Shown: one piece after another, positions 39,995 to 48,404 of the stretch
Layout of the letters: each line of letters begins with the position of its first letter
Position numbering within the stretch: position 1 is the first letter of the stretch
Assembly (NCBI GenBank): GCA_001189495.1
Contig: CP012068.1
Location: 1,674,001-1,738,000, forward strand
Direction of reading: 5' to 3'
DNA: 64,000 nt
Origin: Eubacterium sulci ATCC 35585
GTDB lineage: Bacteria; Bacillota; Clostridia; Peptostreptococcales; Anaerovoracaceae
Translations under genes and position numbers: made by a program
The notes under the pieces: model-generated
Told to the model about the DNA's origin: nothing
The model's database searches: none
Seen by the model: only the letters and a program-made list of their open reading frames with translations

Positions 39995-40726
39995 TTGCTT
40001 TTCATATTCCTCACTATCTACACAAAAGACAATACCTTAAGGCAGAGCCTAAAATACGAGATGGAGAGCTCTGTGGTTAATTTAAAGCGTAAGGAAGCAG
40101 AGCTAAAACATTTCTGCAAAGCTACTGATAGGCGCGTTGATACGACTAGATCTCAAGTTCATGCCATAAAGGATGCATCCGGTAAGATTGTAGGATTTGA
40201 TAGAAGTGCTGCACAAGGAGCAAGGAATGTAGCAATTAAGCACCATATAGATTGGTTAAAATCAATCGGAGCTGAAAGCAGCGAATTAAAAGTGCTTGAC
40301 AAATACTATGCTGCAAAATATAATAATTCTCCTGCCTATAAGAATTTAATAAATTATAGATTTTTAGTAAGTAAAGGAGAAATAAGCCCATTACTAAGTT
40401 ATAAAGTGTATGATGCATATAGTAGAGCAGTGCAAAATAATTTGGTGGGGGTGCCCACTCCGTTGGGGTTGCAGATAGAAGGATATACATCTCATTTTGT
40501 CAGTAGAGTGATTGGGTATTCGGCACTAAACCGAAAATATAATAGACCCGACGTTTCTATAGAAGATTTACTTGATTGTTTGAAAACGGGAAGAGTAGGA
40601 AAAGAACAAGTAAACAAAGCGGGAGAACGTAGCATTCTTTTGAAAAATGATAAATGCAATATAGCAATTAATCCGGATACAAAAACATTGATTCAATGCA
40701 ACCCAAGAAAACTCGTTAAAAGATAG
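39995..40726 (+). CDS. phage minor-capsid-type protein with C-terminal nuclease (BECR-like) domain, 5'-truncated
   Basis: 243 aa from a TTG; the true start is uncertain (ATG at 40061 possible). The N-terminal part (LRQSLKYEMESS...TDRRVDTTRSQV) looks like the end of a phage minor capsid protein. The C-terminal 75 aa (SHFVSRVIG..., a GERSILL strand, then INPDTKTLIQCNP) resemble the phage-associated Barnase-EndoU-ColicinE5/D-RelE type nucleases attached to such proteins. A second line of evidence is the downstream pair of tiny acidic genes and a GP20 scaffold fragment. No terminase or portal is present, so this is a prophage remnant. Catalytic activity is inferred only. Confidence 0.6.
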   Translation: MLFIFLTIYTKDNTLRQSLKYEMESSVVNLKRKEAELKHFCKATDRRVDTTRSQVHAIKDASGKIVGFDRSAAQGARNVAIKHHIDWLKSIGAESSELKVLDKYYAAKYNNSPAYKNLINYRFLVSKGEISPLLSYKVYDAYSRAVQNNLVGVPTPLGLQIEGYTSHFVSRVIGYSALNRKYNRPDVSIEDLLDCLKTGRVGKEQVNKAGERSILLKNDKCNIAINPDTKTLIQCNPRKLVKR

Positions 40727-40737
40727 GAGACAAATGT

Positions 40738-40944
40738 ATGGAAAGTGTTTGGAAATATAAAGCAGAAGATTTTAAGTATCTACAAAAATATTTTGATGTT
40801 GACTTTTTGAATAGCGACGCGAATATTCTAGACGCACTAAATGAAAAAATAATTGAAGTGGGTTTTGATGATAAGTTAGAATTTTATAATGACGAGGGTA
40901 AAAAGCTCCAGGAAATATATGACAATATTTACTATATGAATTAG
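40738..40944 (+). CDS. small acidic protein, candidate immunity protein for the capsid-linked nuclease
   Basis: 68 aa, strongly acidic, predicted helical, beginning with MESVWKYKAEDF. GGAGACAAATGT precedes the ATG and it starts only 12 bp after the nuclease-domain gene, the standard place for an immunity gene. I know no family match. The role is inferred from position, size and charge. Confidence 0.55.
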   Translation: MESVWKYKAEDFKYLQKYFDVDFLNSDANILDALNEKIIEVGFDDKLEFYNDEGKKLQEIYDNIYYMN

Positions 40945-40957
40945 AAATGAGCATACA

Positions 40958-41026
40958 ATGCCAAGGGATGATTATTTCAGGATAGTATTTGAACTCTTAG
41001 TAGATAAATTTTTCAAAGTGGATTAA
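40958..41026 (+). pseudogene. 23-codon gene remnant
   Basis: Reading from the ATG at 40958 gives a 22-aa peptide starting MPRDDYFRIVFELL. It looks like the N-terminus of a small conserved protein that is cut short. It lies between the two immunity-like genes. Confidence 0.3.
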
Positions 41027-41030
41027 AGGT

Positions 41031-41270
41031 ATGAAGGCTTTTGAATATGGTGTGTGTAGGCACCCCGACGAAGAAATATACATAAAACAAAGACAATTAT
41101 TACTTAAAAATATTCCGGGGCTAACGTTTGTAGAAGAGTTGGTAGATGTAGATGAATCAAAATTCAGTATTATGATACATGAAAGAGGGAAGGTGGTTCT
41201 GAAGAATTCATTCTTCCTTGATGAAGTATGTATAGAATCCGACTTTGATATTAGCCCATATTTCGAATAA
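41031..41270 (+). CDS. small protein, possible second immunity protein
   Basis: 79 aa, acidic (many Glu and Asp), with mixed helix and strand pattern and one CRHPDEE segment near the N-terminus. AAAGG lies before the ATG. It ends at a strong terminator. It is the last gene of the nuclease-immunity-like run; no family was recognised. Confidence 0.5.
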   Translation: MKAFEYGVCRHPDEEIYIKQRQLLLKNIPGLTFVEELVDVDESKFSIMIHERGKVVLKNSFFLDEVCIESDFDISPYFE

Positions 41271-41281
41271 ATTTATGATAT

Positions 41282-41311
41282 AAACACACTCGGGCAGGGT
41301 GTGTTTTTTAG
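41282..41311 (+). terminator. terminator of the nuclease/immunity-like run
   Basis: Arms AAACACAC and GTGTGTTT followed by T. A second palindromic hairpin (GGCAGCTA/TAGCTGTC, then TTTT) follows at about 41333-41355. Confidence 0.75.
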
Positions 41312-41446
41312 TAAACAAATAACGATACTTAAGGCAGCTATATAGCTGTCTTTTGTTATACAAAAAATTAGCTTAGTACAGGGCGTAATCATGTACACGG
41401 AGGAGAAGCAACCTCGTATAAAAGCGTACCGAGAAAGGAAAGCATC

Positions 41447-41833
41447 ATGAAAAGAGAAGTTATTGAAAATCTCCTTAAAGGTGAAGTGCAAAAGTACAAG
41501 GATGCAGCTGCCGAGGCAGAGTCAAATAACAAAGCCGAAATCGAAAGGCTGCAATTCGGATATGCTCTTGACGGAGCGCTTAGAACTACAGGTGCAAAGA
41601 ACAGCAAAGCAGTAAGAGCACTACTTGATGAGGCAGGGCTTAAGCTTAATGGCGACAGCATTGTCGGTCTTGATGAGCAGCTAAAAACCATCAGAGAGAA
41701 TAACGATTATCTCTTTAATGATGACACACAGCCGGTTATCGTTAGATCTACTCCAGGAGCAACCGGCGGAACAGGGTCTGATGATAAGAACAAAAATGTT
41801 AACACAGCAATAAGAAATCTTAAGTTTCTCTAG
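41447..41833 (+). CDS. phage scaffold (GP20-like) protein, shortened
   Basis: 128 aa. The order coiled charged region, then GALRTTGAKNSKAVRALLDE, then GLDEQLKTIRENNDYLF matches phage minor structural GP20 scaffold proteins, which help capsid assembly. The usual long N-terminal coiled coil is mostly missing. GAAAGGAAAGC precedes the ATG. In Siphoviridae-type heads this gene follows the minor capsid gene, the same order as here. No major capsid gene follows. Confidence 0.7.
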   Translation: MKREVIENLLKGEVQKYKDAAAEAESNNKAEIERLQFGYALDGALRTTGAKNSKAVRALLDEAGLKLNGDSIVGLDEQLKTIRENNDYLFNDDTQPVIVRSTPGATGGTGSDDKNKNVNTAIRNLKFL

Positions 41834-42038
41834 TATTTCCCAAATTCTTATTAGGTCTAATTTCTTTGGCTCAAAATTCCCCATTATCGAACTCGTGTCT
41901 TTTCTTTCTCAAAAATCCACAGGTCTAACAAATCTATTTTAAATTTAATTCTTTCAATGTGACAAAAATGGTACATTTAGTTTTAGTCTTTTTAATATAT
42001 TCATATACAGAATATCAAACCTATTTAAACACTTCAAT

Positions 42039-42078
42039 AAAAAGCCTACTGCAACCTTTCAGCTGTAGTAGGCTTTAT
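42039..42078 (-). terminator. terminator of the copper chaperone gene
   Basis: Arms AAAGCCTACTGCA and TGTAGTAGGCTTT. The 277 bp between the phage scaffold gene and the chaperone gene otherwise hold no ORF. Confidence 0.8.
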
Positions 42079-42110
42079 CTATAACGATATTTATATTTAC
42101 TGTTAGATGT

Positions 42111-42329
42111 CTACTCGACATCCATGCCTGTACATGTGTAACCGGTTTCCTCGATAGCCTTGGCCAAATTACCTTCGTTCAGACTGTCATCCGTTACAAA
42201 GGTCGCCGTCCCTTTACGCTTTGATGCCTTCACCTTCTTTGCATCTGGAACTACCTTTCTAATAGTTTCACATATATGTGCCTCACACATGCTACATGAC
42301 ATTCCTTCTACTTTCAAAGTTACTTTCAT
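42111..42329 (-). CDS. heavy-metal-associated (CopZ-like) metal chaperone
   Basis: About 72 aa, a single HMA ferredoxin-like fold domain. The metal-binding MxCxxC motif appears as GMSCSMC (Cys about 12 and 15), with an additional Cys shortly after. Binds Cu(I) or a similar soft metal for delivery. No copper ATPase is in the window. The start at 42329 follows GGGAGGAAGTGCAA. Confidence 0.85.
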   Translation of the reverse strand: MKVTLKVEGMSCSMCEAHICETIRKVVPDAKKVKASKRKGTATFVTDDSLNEGNLAKAIEETGYTCTGMDVE

Positions 42330-42401
42330 TTGCACTTCCTCCCACAAATTTCTTGCTATTCGAATATACTAAAAATCGTTAGCTTCCTAATGGTATCTTC
42401 A

Positions 42402-43268
42402 CTAAATTCTGCACTTTCCTACATAATAAACATCTTCTGGAAGCGCTAGGTCAACTGTAGGTGCATCAAAGCTCCACTTAGGTGCCTCTGCTCTTAGCGA
42501 ACCAATTACTGCAACGAAGTTAAACATTGCAATACCGTAGTTTAGATGTCTGTCGTTTTCGCATGTCATCTCATCAGGCACTCCAACTAGGTAAATCTCG
42601 CTATCCCCAACGATTACTCTATATGGCTGTCTGTTGAAAAATGACTGCGCATGGCTTATTGCAAGAAGTGAATCTTCTAGCTCTGTGTATAGCTCATCTG
42701 TATTGAACGCCTTGCCGTATTGCTTATCAAATAGCATGCATCCTAGATGAATCTTTGGAGCAGCTCTTAGCTCAGTCTTAGTCATTGTAACATTGGATGG
42801 ACTGACAATATCAAGTCTAGTCTCCTTAGTATCCTTGTCGCGATATCCTATTCCGATAACGCATGCAACCTCTAGTTTGGAATCTAGATCAGCTGCTGCC
42901 TTAACTTTATCTGAATTATTCACTGTAAGCCAACATGCAGCAATTCCGAGATCTGTAAGCTTAAGCGTCATTGCCTGAGCAAGATATGCAATGTTCTCTA
43001 AATAGTGTTCTTTTACCTCTGATAGCAAAATGATATACTGAGGTGCCTCTATTGAATATCCGTTATAGCCTACGCTATCTCCAAACTTCTTGCCTGCCTC
43101 TGCACCAGTAAACTTAATATCTGTTTCAATACCTGGAACAAGTCGCTCTAGGTTATCATATACACGATTTACCTCAACTAGCTCCTCAATCTCAATCTCC
43201 TTATTCAAAAACTTTCTGCACGACTGTCTCTCCATAATCGTTTCTCTAAAAAATCTCATGTACTCCAT
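42402..43268 (-). CDS. nitroreductase family protein (two-domain form)
   Basis: 288 aa. FMN-dependent NAD(P)H oxidoreductase fold with RQSCRKFLNKEI near the N-terminus (phosphate-binding Arg and Ser) and NIAYLAQAMTLKLTDLGIAACW in the core. The GIGYRDKD segment is typical of this subgroup. About 80 aa longer than simple nitroreductases. AAGGAGCCTATA precedes the ATG. The natural acceptor is unknown. Confidence 0.88.
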   Translation of the reverse strand: MEYMRFFRETIMERQSCRKFLNKEIEIEELVEVNRVYDNLERLVPGIETDIKFTGAEAGKKFGDSVGYNGYSIEAPQYIILLSEVKEHYLENIAYLAQAMTLKLTDLGIAACWLTVNNSDKVKAAADLDSKLEVACVIGIGYRDKDTKETRLDIVSPSNVTMTKTELRAAPKIHLGCMLFDKQYGKAFNTDELYTELEDSLLAISHAQSFFNRQPYRVIVGDSEIYLVGVPDEMTCENDRHLNYGIAMFNFVAVIGSLRAEAPKWSFDAPTVDLALPEDVYYVGKCRI

Positions 43269-43530
43269 TATAGGCTCCTTTCCATCAGATCAATTCCCAT
43301 CGTTTAGTTACGATGTTCAAGTGCCAGCTAATTCGACATTTACATCGCTGGCATATGCCGTATTTATATTATATTATACTAAAAGTATATATATTATATT
43401 TACACACTTTTTGCACAATTAAGCATAATCCCTTGCTCTTTGCAAATAAAAGTAATTTACTCTTACGCTTTTGATGATATAATGTTGAAAGATATACCAT
43501 CAAAAATTACCCATAAGGAGATTTTTAAAT

Positions 43531-44025
43531 ATGATTACAACTAGACTTATTTTTTTGGCTGTACTTTTAGCACTTGTGCTATTCTTCATCTATATGAAGT
43601 TTAACGCTCCACGAGGACCTCATTACAGGCTTAAGTTAATACAGTTTAACATAGACCCTAATGTTATTAACGAGACAGGTGAACTCGGTAAGCGCATATT
43701 TACATCAAATACAATAAAGAAGGTTATGCTTCCGTGGGATCAAAATATCTGGGCACAGGTTGATTTACACGAAAACGGTATCGTCATAATAAGAAAAAAT
43801 CAGGAAATCCCTATGCTATTCTCAGAGATATATGATATAGAGCCTCTACTAGTTCACTCGCTATTTATTATTGGAAAACACTTCGGATATAAGATAAATG
43901 CGATGGACGGCAGAACTATTATACTAAAAAGCACAAATTTAGGTGAACTGGATGTACTCATTGACAAGCTGTGCGCGCTATTCCCACCAGAAGATGGCAG
44001 AGCCATTATTACAGATATTGGTTAA
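43531..44025 (+). CDS. membrane-anchored protein, unknown function
   Basis: 164 aa. One N-terminal span (about residues 5-23) is followed by a soluble mixed alpha/beta domain with LKLIQFNIDPNVIN and a terminal PPEDGRAIITDIG. Not recognised. ATAAGGAGAT lies before the ATG and a TATAAT box lies about 60 bp upstream. Confidence 0.7.
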   Translation: MITTRLIFLAVLLALVLFFIYMKFNAPRGPHYRLKLIQFNIDPNVINETGELGKRIFTSNTIKKVMLPWDQNIWAQVDLHENGIVIIRKNQEIPMLFSEIYDIEPLLVHSLFIIGKHFGYKINAMDGRTIILKSTNLGELDVLIDKLCALFPPEDGRAIITDIG

Positions 44026-44094
44026 GGGACATGAACTTATACAATTAGTTAAAATTAAATTTAAAACTTTGAGACAACTGTTATGGGGTTTAAT

Positions 44095-44550
44095 ATGTAT
44101 ATCCGCTTTGAAAAAGGGATAAATAAATTCAATGCTTTGCTTTTATGCGAATGGTCAAATGCAAAAGGAAAATCATTTCAGGAACAGTGGATGGGTCATA
44201 TGATTTCTTACCCATTGAACTATGACAAAATAAAAGAGTTAGAAAACACATTTTCTATTTTTTATGAAAACAAATTCATTGGAATGATACAAGAAATTCG
44301 CATTGACAAAGATAATATCCATATAGGAAGATTTATTTTAGACCCCCGGAAAACAGGATTTGGCCTTGGTACAGAGGCAATGAAAGTATTTATTAAATTA
44401 ATTTTTAGAGATAAGAACATCCGAAGCATTTCTCTAACGGTTTTTAATTCTAATCAAAGAGCAAAGAAACTTTATGATAGGCTTGGATTTGAAATTGATG
44501 AAACAATCGAAATGCCGGTATTGAAATACATTATGAAGAAGTACAGATAA
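44095..44550 (+). CDS. GNAT family N-acetyltransferase
   Basis: About 151 aa. Acetyl-CoA-binding motif A is recognisable as RKTGFGLGTEAMK, followed by NQRAKKLYDRLGFE. Acceptor unknown; single gene. The start at 44095 is preferred over 44083 because a GGGG-containing site lies in front of it. Confidence 0.85.
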   Translation: MYIRFEKGINKFNALLLCEWSNAKGKSFQEQWMGHMISYPLNYDKIKELENTFSIFYENKFIGMIQEIRIDKDNIHIGRFILDPRKTGFGLGTEAMKVFIKLIFRDKNIRSISLTVFNSNQRAKKLYDRLGFEIDETIEMPVLKYIMKKYR

Positions 44551-44569
44551 ATACATCACTGCCATACTC

Positions 44570-44992
44570 TTATTCCCTTAGCTTTATATCAAATATATCC
44601 TCTATCCTTATCCAAGTGCCTTTACTCAGCCTGAGTTTTTTCTCATGCTCGTCAATCTTACAGACAGCACCTTTATAACTTATGTATTTACCGCCCTGTT
44701 TTAGCTTATCTTGGACGAAATAGTCAAGCTTAACCTCTGGGAGCTCATCTTCGTCCAAAGGCCTATCTAGGGCGATTTTTAGTTCAGCGAGAACTTCGTT
44801 TATCTCGGCAATCTTATCCTCCGCAAGCTCAATTTTGGAATCAGTAAATCTAGCTGTCTCCTCAACCGCCTCTCCGTAACCCGTAAGAGCTGCAAATGGT
44901 GCGAACTGAGCTGCTCTATCATGCGTTGACATATGAGCATGCCTAGTTGACTTTTTGTATGGCATATCTATTATATCGTCGTATTTACCCAT
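44570..44992 (-). CDS. YolD-like protein
   Basis: 140 aa. N-terminal RAAQFAPFAALTGYGE motif is typical of YolD-like proteins, which are co-encoded with Y-family polymerases and thought to assist their use. A helix with many Glu/Asp and a C-terminal strand-rich part (GTWIRIEDI) follow. It lies downstream of the polymerase gene, 31 bp apart. Confidence 0.85.
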   Translation of the reverse strand: MGKYDDIIDMPYKKSTRHAHMSTHDRAAQFAPFAALTGYGEAVEETARFTDSKIELAEDKIAEINEVLAELKIALDRPLDEDELPEVKLDYFVQDKLKQGGKYISYKGAVCKIDEHEKKLRLSKGTWIRIEDIFDIKLRE

Positions 44993-45023
44993 GAATTCCT
45001 TATCCTCTTAAATCTAGACTACT

Positions 45024-46667
45024 CTAAGCCTTGTGCCCACCAATTTGGGCGTTACGTTCCTTTGCTGTTGCGCCCTCCTGAAGATTGGTGCCCTTTAGAA
45101 TGGCGTTCTTGCCGAAGCGTTTCTTAATCTTGAGCATGGCCTCTTGAACCTGCTTCTCCTTCTCTAGTGTATCTTCACTTTTGTCATTAGCTGCACTGCC
45201 TGAAATAGACTCAGCCACCACTGAATTCCTTGGTTTTTCCTCTCCTCGTTCCGAATATGAAGAATTGTCTTTGCTGGACGCAGGCTCTCTCTCTTGAGGC
45301 GCACCTCCCCCTGCAAGCATATCAAACATACTTATCTGCTCAGGCTCTGCACTAGCAACTTCGCTCTCTCGTTTGTACTCAGACTCTAATACAAGATTAT
45401 TGGCCGTTATGCTTATTCTCCTAGTCAAAAGCGACTCATCAACAACTCTATCAAAAACTTCTAAAACACAGTCTGTTGTGAGCTTAGTAGATGCTGTGCT
45501 GAATGGCAAATTACCTGTTCCGTGTGCATGCTTAGGTACCTCTCTTCCGTAACCATCCACCGTTATCTCACCCTTATAAGCCTTTCGTCTCTCAGGGTCA
45601 GATAGATTCTCTATGTCATAGCCTACCGTTAATACTATCTGGTTAGTGAGAAGTCCCTTATCTACCAGATCAAGAGCTAGAAGCTCCATCATTTCTCTAA
45701 CTACGATTCTAGTCTTCTCATAGGTATATGCATTCTGTAAAACCTGTCCTGAAACGAGACTCTTACGCTGCGGCCTATAGGACTTAACCTCGGCGAGAGT
45801 ACACGGCTCGTACCCCCAAGCATGGTCAATCAAAAGCTCAGCGTTGACACCGAACATCTTATAAAGCAAATCCTCATTATAGTAGTCAGAGCTAGTGCCT
45901 AGTGAGCATCTTGCAATATCACCCATAGTAAATATGCTCTTCTTAGCGAGCTTCTTGGCATAGCCTCTGCCCACTCTCCAAAAGTCTGTAATAGGCCTAT
46001 GATCCCAAAGGAGTCTCCTATACGAGTATTCGTCTAGTTCAGCAATTCTAACACTATCAGCATCTGCCTCTGTATGCTTAGCTCCTATGTCCATCGCTAT
46101 CTTGCACAGATAGAGATTAGGACCTATGCCTGCAGTTGCTGTAATCCCAGTCTCCTTAAAAACCTCCCTAACCAGAAGCCTTGCAAAATCATGTGCGTTT
46201 AACCCATAGGTCTTAAGATATCCACTCGCATCAATGAAAACCTCATCTACTGAATAAGCATAGATATCCTCGGGAGCAATAAATCTAAGGTACACATCGT
46301 AAATCTGCGTACTTTTGCTCATGTATAAAGCCATTCTAGGTTTAGCCGCTATATAGTCAATAGCAAGGCAGGGGTTCTCGTTTAGCTCAGTAGCGAATAC
46401 AGACTTGCCGTCAAGGATATTCTTAGGTGCCCTCGTCTGCCTCCTCGCATTAGCCTCCTTGACCTTCTGTTCAACCTCAAAAAGTCTAGCTCTGCCTGGA
46501 ATCCCGTAGGCCTTAAGCGAGGGAGACACTGCAAGACAAATAGTCTTCTGGGTGCGCGATGCATCAGCTACTACCAGGTTGGTATTAAGAGGATCTAGCC
46601 CTCTCTCCATGCATTCTACGGAGGCATAGAATGACTTTAGGTCTATGGAAATATATGTCTTGCTCAT
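45024..46667 (-). CDS. Y-family DNA polymerase (UmuC/DinB-like)
   Basis: About 547 aa. Translesion polymerase. The palm is shown by SIDLKSFYASVE (first Asp) and YSVDEVFIDAS (catalytic Asp-Glu). GTGNLPFSTAS and a little-finger region follow; the last 120 aa are a low-complexity Ser/Glu-rich tail ending in an Arg/Lys segment. The start at 46667 has AAGGAGG at good spacing. It is under a LexA-type SOS box. Confidence 0.93.
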   Translation of the reverse strand: MSKTYISIDLKSFYASVECMERGLDPLNTNLVVADASRTQKTICLAVSPSLKAYGIPGRARLFEVEQKVKEANARRQTRAPKNILDGKSVFATELNENPCLAIDYIAAKPRMALYMSKSTQIYDVYLRFIAPEDIYAYSVDEVFIDASGYLKTYGLNAHDFARLLVREVFKETGITATAGIGPNLYLCKIAMDIGAKHTEADADSVRIAELDEYSYRRLLWDHRPITDFWRVGRGYAKKLAKKSIFTMGDIARCSLGTSSDYYNEDLLYKMFGVNAELLIDHAWGYEPCTLAEVKSYRPQRKSLVSGQVLQNAYTYEKTRIVVREMMELLALDLVDKGLLTNQIVLTVGYDIENLSDPERRKAYKGEITVDGYGREVPKHAHGTGNLPFSTASTKLTTDCVLEVFDRVVDESLLTRRISITANNLVLESEYKRESEVASAEPEQISMFDMLAGGGAPQEREPASSKDNSSYSERGEEKPRNSVVAESISGSAANDKSEDTLEKEKQVQEAMLKIKKRFGKNAILKGTNLQEGATAKERNAQIGGHKA

Positions 46668-46742
46668 CCTCATCCTCCTTAGGTGTTTGTCTCAAACTCA
46701 GTTATATCAATCATAAACATCGCCTATCTGCGATGTCCACAA

Positions 46743-46791
46743 CGAACAAATGTTCTACATATATAATAACAAATCCCTTGCGATTTGACAA
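46743..46791 (-). promoter_or_regulatory. SOS promoter with LexA box for the polymerase-YolD operon
   Basis: -35 TTGTCA (46786-46791), 17 bp, -10 TATTAT (46763-46768) on the minus strand; CGAACAAATGTTCT (46743-46756) fits the Gram-positive LexA consensus and overlaps the start site. Confidence 0.85.
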
Positions 46792-46814
46792 TCAAAATAT
46801 ATTTTTCCCCAAAC

Positions 46815-46845
46815 AAAAAACAGGAAGCAGGCTATCCTGCTCCCA
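46815..46845 (-). terminator. terminator after the DUF3021 gene
   Basis: Arms GGAAGCAGG and CCTGCTCC followed on the minus strand by TGTTTTTTG. Confidence 0.75.
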
Positions 46846-46880
46846 TAAATCCGCATTTAATTTTGATTTCCTTTTGGTAT

Positions 46881-47342
46881 CTATTTTTTGAACTCTCCGT
46901 TTAGGCGTTTTATCTTTGATCTTAAGATTAAGTATTTAGCTATCCAGATTACAGCGAAGATAAATACGAAAACGATAAAGTAGCTTATCGCACCTTTAAC
47001 TGAGTGCTCCATCCAGTCTGTTAAATACGCAATTGGTAGTAGCGCAAGACCTCCGACTAGGAAATATATCGCACTCTGCTTTGCAATGCTCCATGAATCT
47101 ATTTCCCAGATTACTGAGCCTGCAGCAAAGGCTGAGCCGATAACCCCACAAAGAATAGTTTGGAAAATAACTGCATTCAGCTCATTTCCCATCTTCTCTG
47201 TCAAACTAGGTACAACCGCATGAAAACTTCCATCTGCATACATGAAGGAAAATACAATTGAAAGTATGCAGCCAATCATTACACCTATTGGAAATCCAGC
47301 TAATCCGCGGACAAATGCTTCTTTTTTAATATTAATATTCAT
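46881..47342 (-). CDS. DUF3021 family membrane protein
   Basis: About 153 aa with four membrane spans (about residues 15-35, 60-80, 90-110, 120-145). DUF3021 proteins are the membrane partners and inhibitors of LytTR regulators in two-gene LytTR systems. The regulator gene is directly upstream (10 bp). The start at 47342 has AGGTGG upstream. Confidence 0.88.
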   Translation of the reverse strand: MNINIKKEAFVRGLAGFPIGVMIGCILSIVFSFMYADGSFHAVVPSLTEKMGNELNAVIFQTILCGVIGSAFAAGSVIWEIDSWSIAKQSAIYFLVGGLALLPIAYLTDWMEHSVKGAISYFIVFVFIFAVIWIAKYLILRSKIKRLNGEFKK

Positions 47343-47352
47343 CTTTACCACC

Positions 47353-47790
47353 TCAAATTCCTAAAATCTGCTTGATTTTGCTAACAAAGCGCCTTGATAC
47401 ATAGGTTACTGTACCGTTTGAAAGCTTGACGCAAATCGTTCCGACAATGCTGAGATTAAACTCTTTGACCTTCTTCAGATTCACAATATCTGAGTTTGAT
47501 ATACGCGCAAAGTGTTTTCCTAGCATTTCTTCTAGTTCGTAGAGCCTTAGCCTAAGAGCATATCTTCCATCTTCGCATTCAGCTATTACCCTGCCAGACT
47601 CAGCATAGATGCGATAGATTTCGCTAGGCTCAAGAATTTTTGCATTGCCATCCCTAAAGCCCGTTATTAGCTTTGGCCCTGTGCTCGAAGCCTGCCTTAC
47701 GATTGCATCTAGCTCTTCCGTCATCTCATCTGTTATGATGATGAGCTTCGGCTCCTTGCAGTCCTTGTCAATTTTGATTTCTACTTGCAT
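47353..47790 (-). CDS. LytTR family DNA-binding regulator
   Basis: 145 aa. Short N-terminal region followed by a LytTR domain (about residues 45-145) with IYAESGRVIAECEDG, a helix FARISNSDIVNLKKV and YVSRRFVSKIKQIL. No receiver domain, so control is expected from the DUF3021 membrane protein encoded next. GGGGAGGTTGAAAAA precedes the ATG. Its promoter region has a direct repeat suited to LytTR binding. Confidence 0.9.
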   Translation of the reverse strand: MQVEIKIDKDCKEPKLIIITDEMTEELDAIVRQASSTGPKLITGFRDGNAKILEPSEIYRIYAESGRVIAECEDGRYALRLRLYELEEMLGKHFARISNSDIVNLKKVKEFNLSIVGTICVKLSNGTVTYVSRRFVSKIKQILGI

Positions 47791-47857
47791 TTTTTCAACC
47801 TCCCCTTAGGTTGATTTGATTTTACGAAAAACGAAATGCTTTTTCAAGCGATTATCG

Positions 47858-47887
47858 ATAGGTGGTCAATATGGCGATATAGGTGGT
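47858..47887 (-). promoter_or_regulatory. LytTR-type direct repeat upstream of the LytTR gene
   Basis: ATAGGTGGT occurs twice (47858-47866 and 47879-47887), 21 bp apart, on the same face of the helix, 70-100 bp upstream of the regulator start. This geometry fits autoactivation by LytTR proteins. Confidence 0.7.
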
Positions 47888-47956
47888 ATAAAACGAGTAA
47901 TCAGAAGTCAAATAAGCTCTAATCAAATGGTCCTGTTAAAACACCCATATTTCACA

Positions 47957-47997
47957 TAAAAAACTCGCTCAATTCGTTCTCCTACTATGAGCGAGTC
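47957..47997 (-). terminator. terminator after the HIRAN gene
   Basis: Nine-base arms ACTCGCTCA and TGAGCGAGT followed on the minus strand by six T. Confidence 0.9.
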
Positions 47998-48005
47998 CTA
48001 TACAG

Positions 48006-48401
48006 CTAATCTTGCAAGAAAACCTTAATATTAATTTTAATCCACTTTCCTCTTTGCTCCTTCATCTGAATTCTTGCAAAGAGAAGTTTGCCTGCATCCA
48101 TCAGTCTCGAAAATATGAGATTATCCATTTGGGGGACATATCCTATTTTGATGCCATCAGCTGTCTTTATAACAATGGCCTTGCTGTCATATTCATTTTC
48201 GGGTTCACGGTAAAAGCTAAGCTTGTCATTTATAGCTAGCTTTGGCTCTATTTCCTCTATTCCTTCCACATGCATCGTTCCCGCAACATGTGTATCAAAG
48301 AGATAAATTTCCCTTTCAAATGGCTTTGGTATATCAATATCCTTATTGTTATGCATAAGGCTCATCAGACCCGATGCATCCACCTTAACAAGATTGCTCA
48401 T
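48006..48401 (-). CDS. HIRAN domain protein
   Basis: 131 aa, a stand-alone HIRAN domain with YLFDTHVAGTMHVEG, then KLSFYREPENEYDSKAI and IGYVPQMDN. HIRAN domains bind 3' single-stranded DNA ends in replication-fork enzymes such as HLTF; stand-alone forms are uncharacterised. It starts 3 bp after a J-domain protein gene, so the two are cotranslated. Confidence 0.88.
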   Translation of the reverse strand: MSNLVKVDASGLMSLMHNNKDIDIPKPFEREIYLFDTHVAGTMHVEGIEEIEPKLAINDKLSFYREPENEYDSKAIVIKTADGIKIGYVPQMDNLIFSRLMDAGKLLFARIQMKEQRGKWIKINIKVFLQD

Positions 48402-48404
48402 TTT

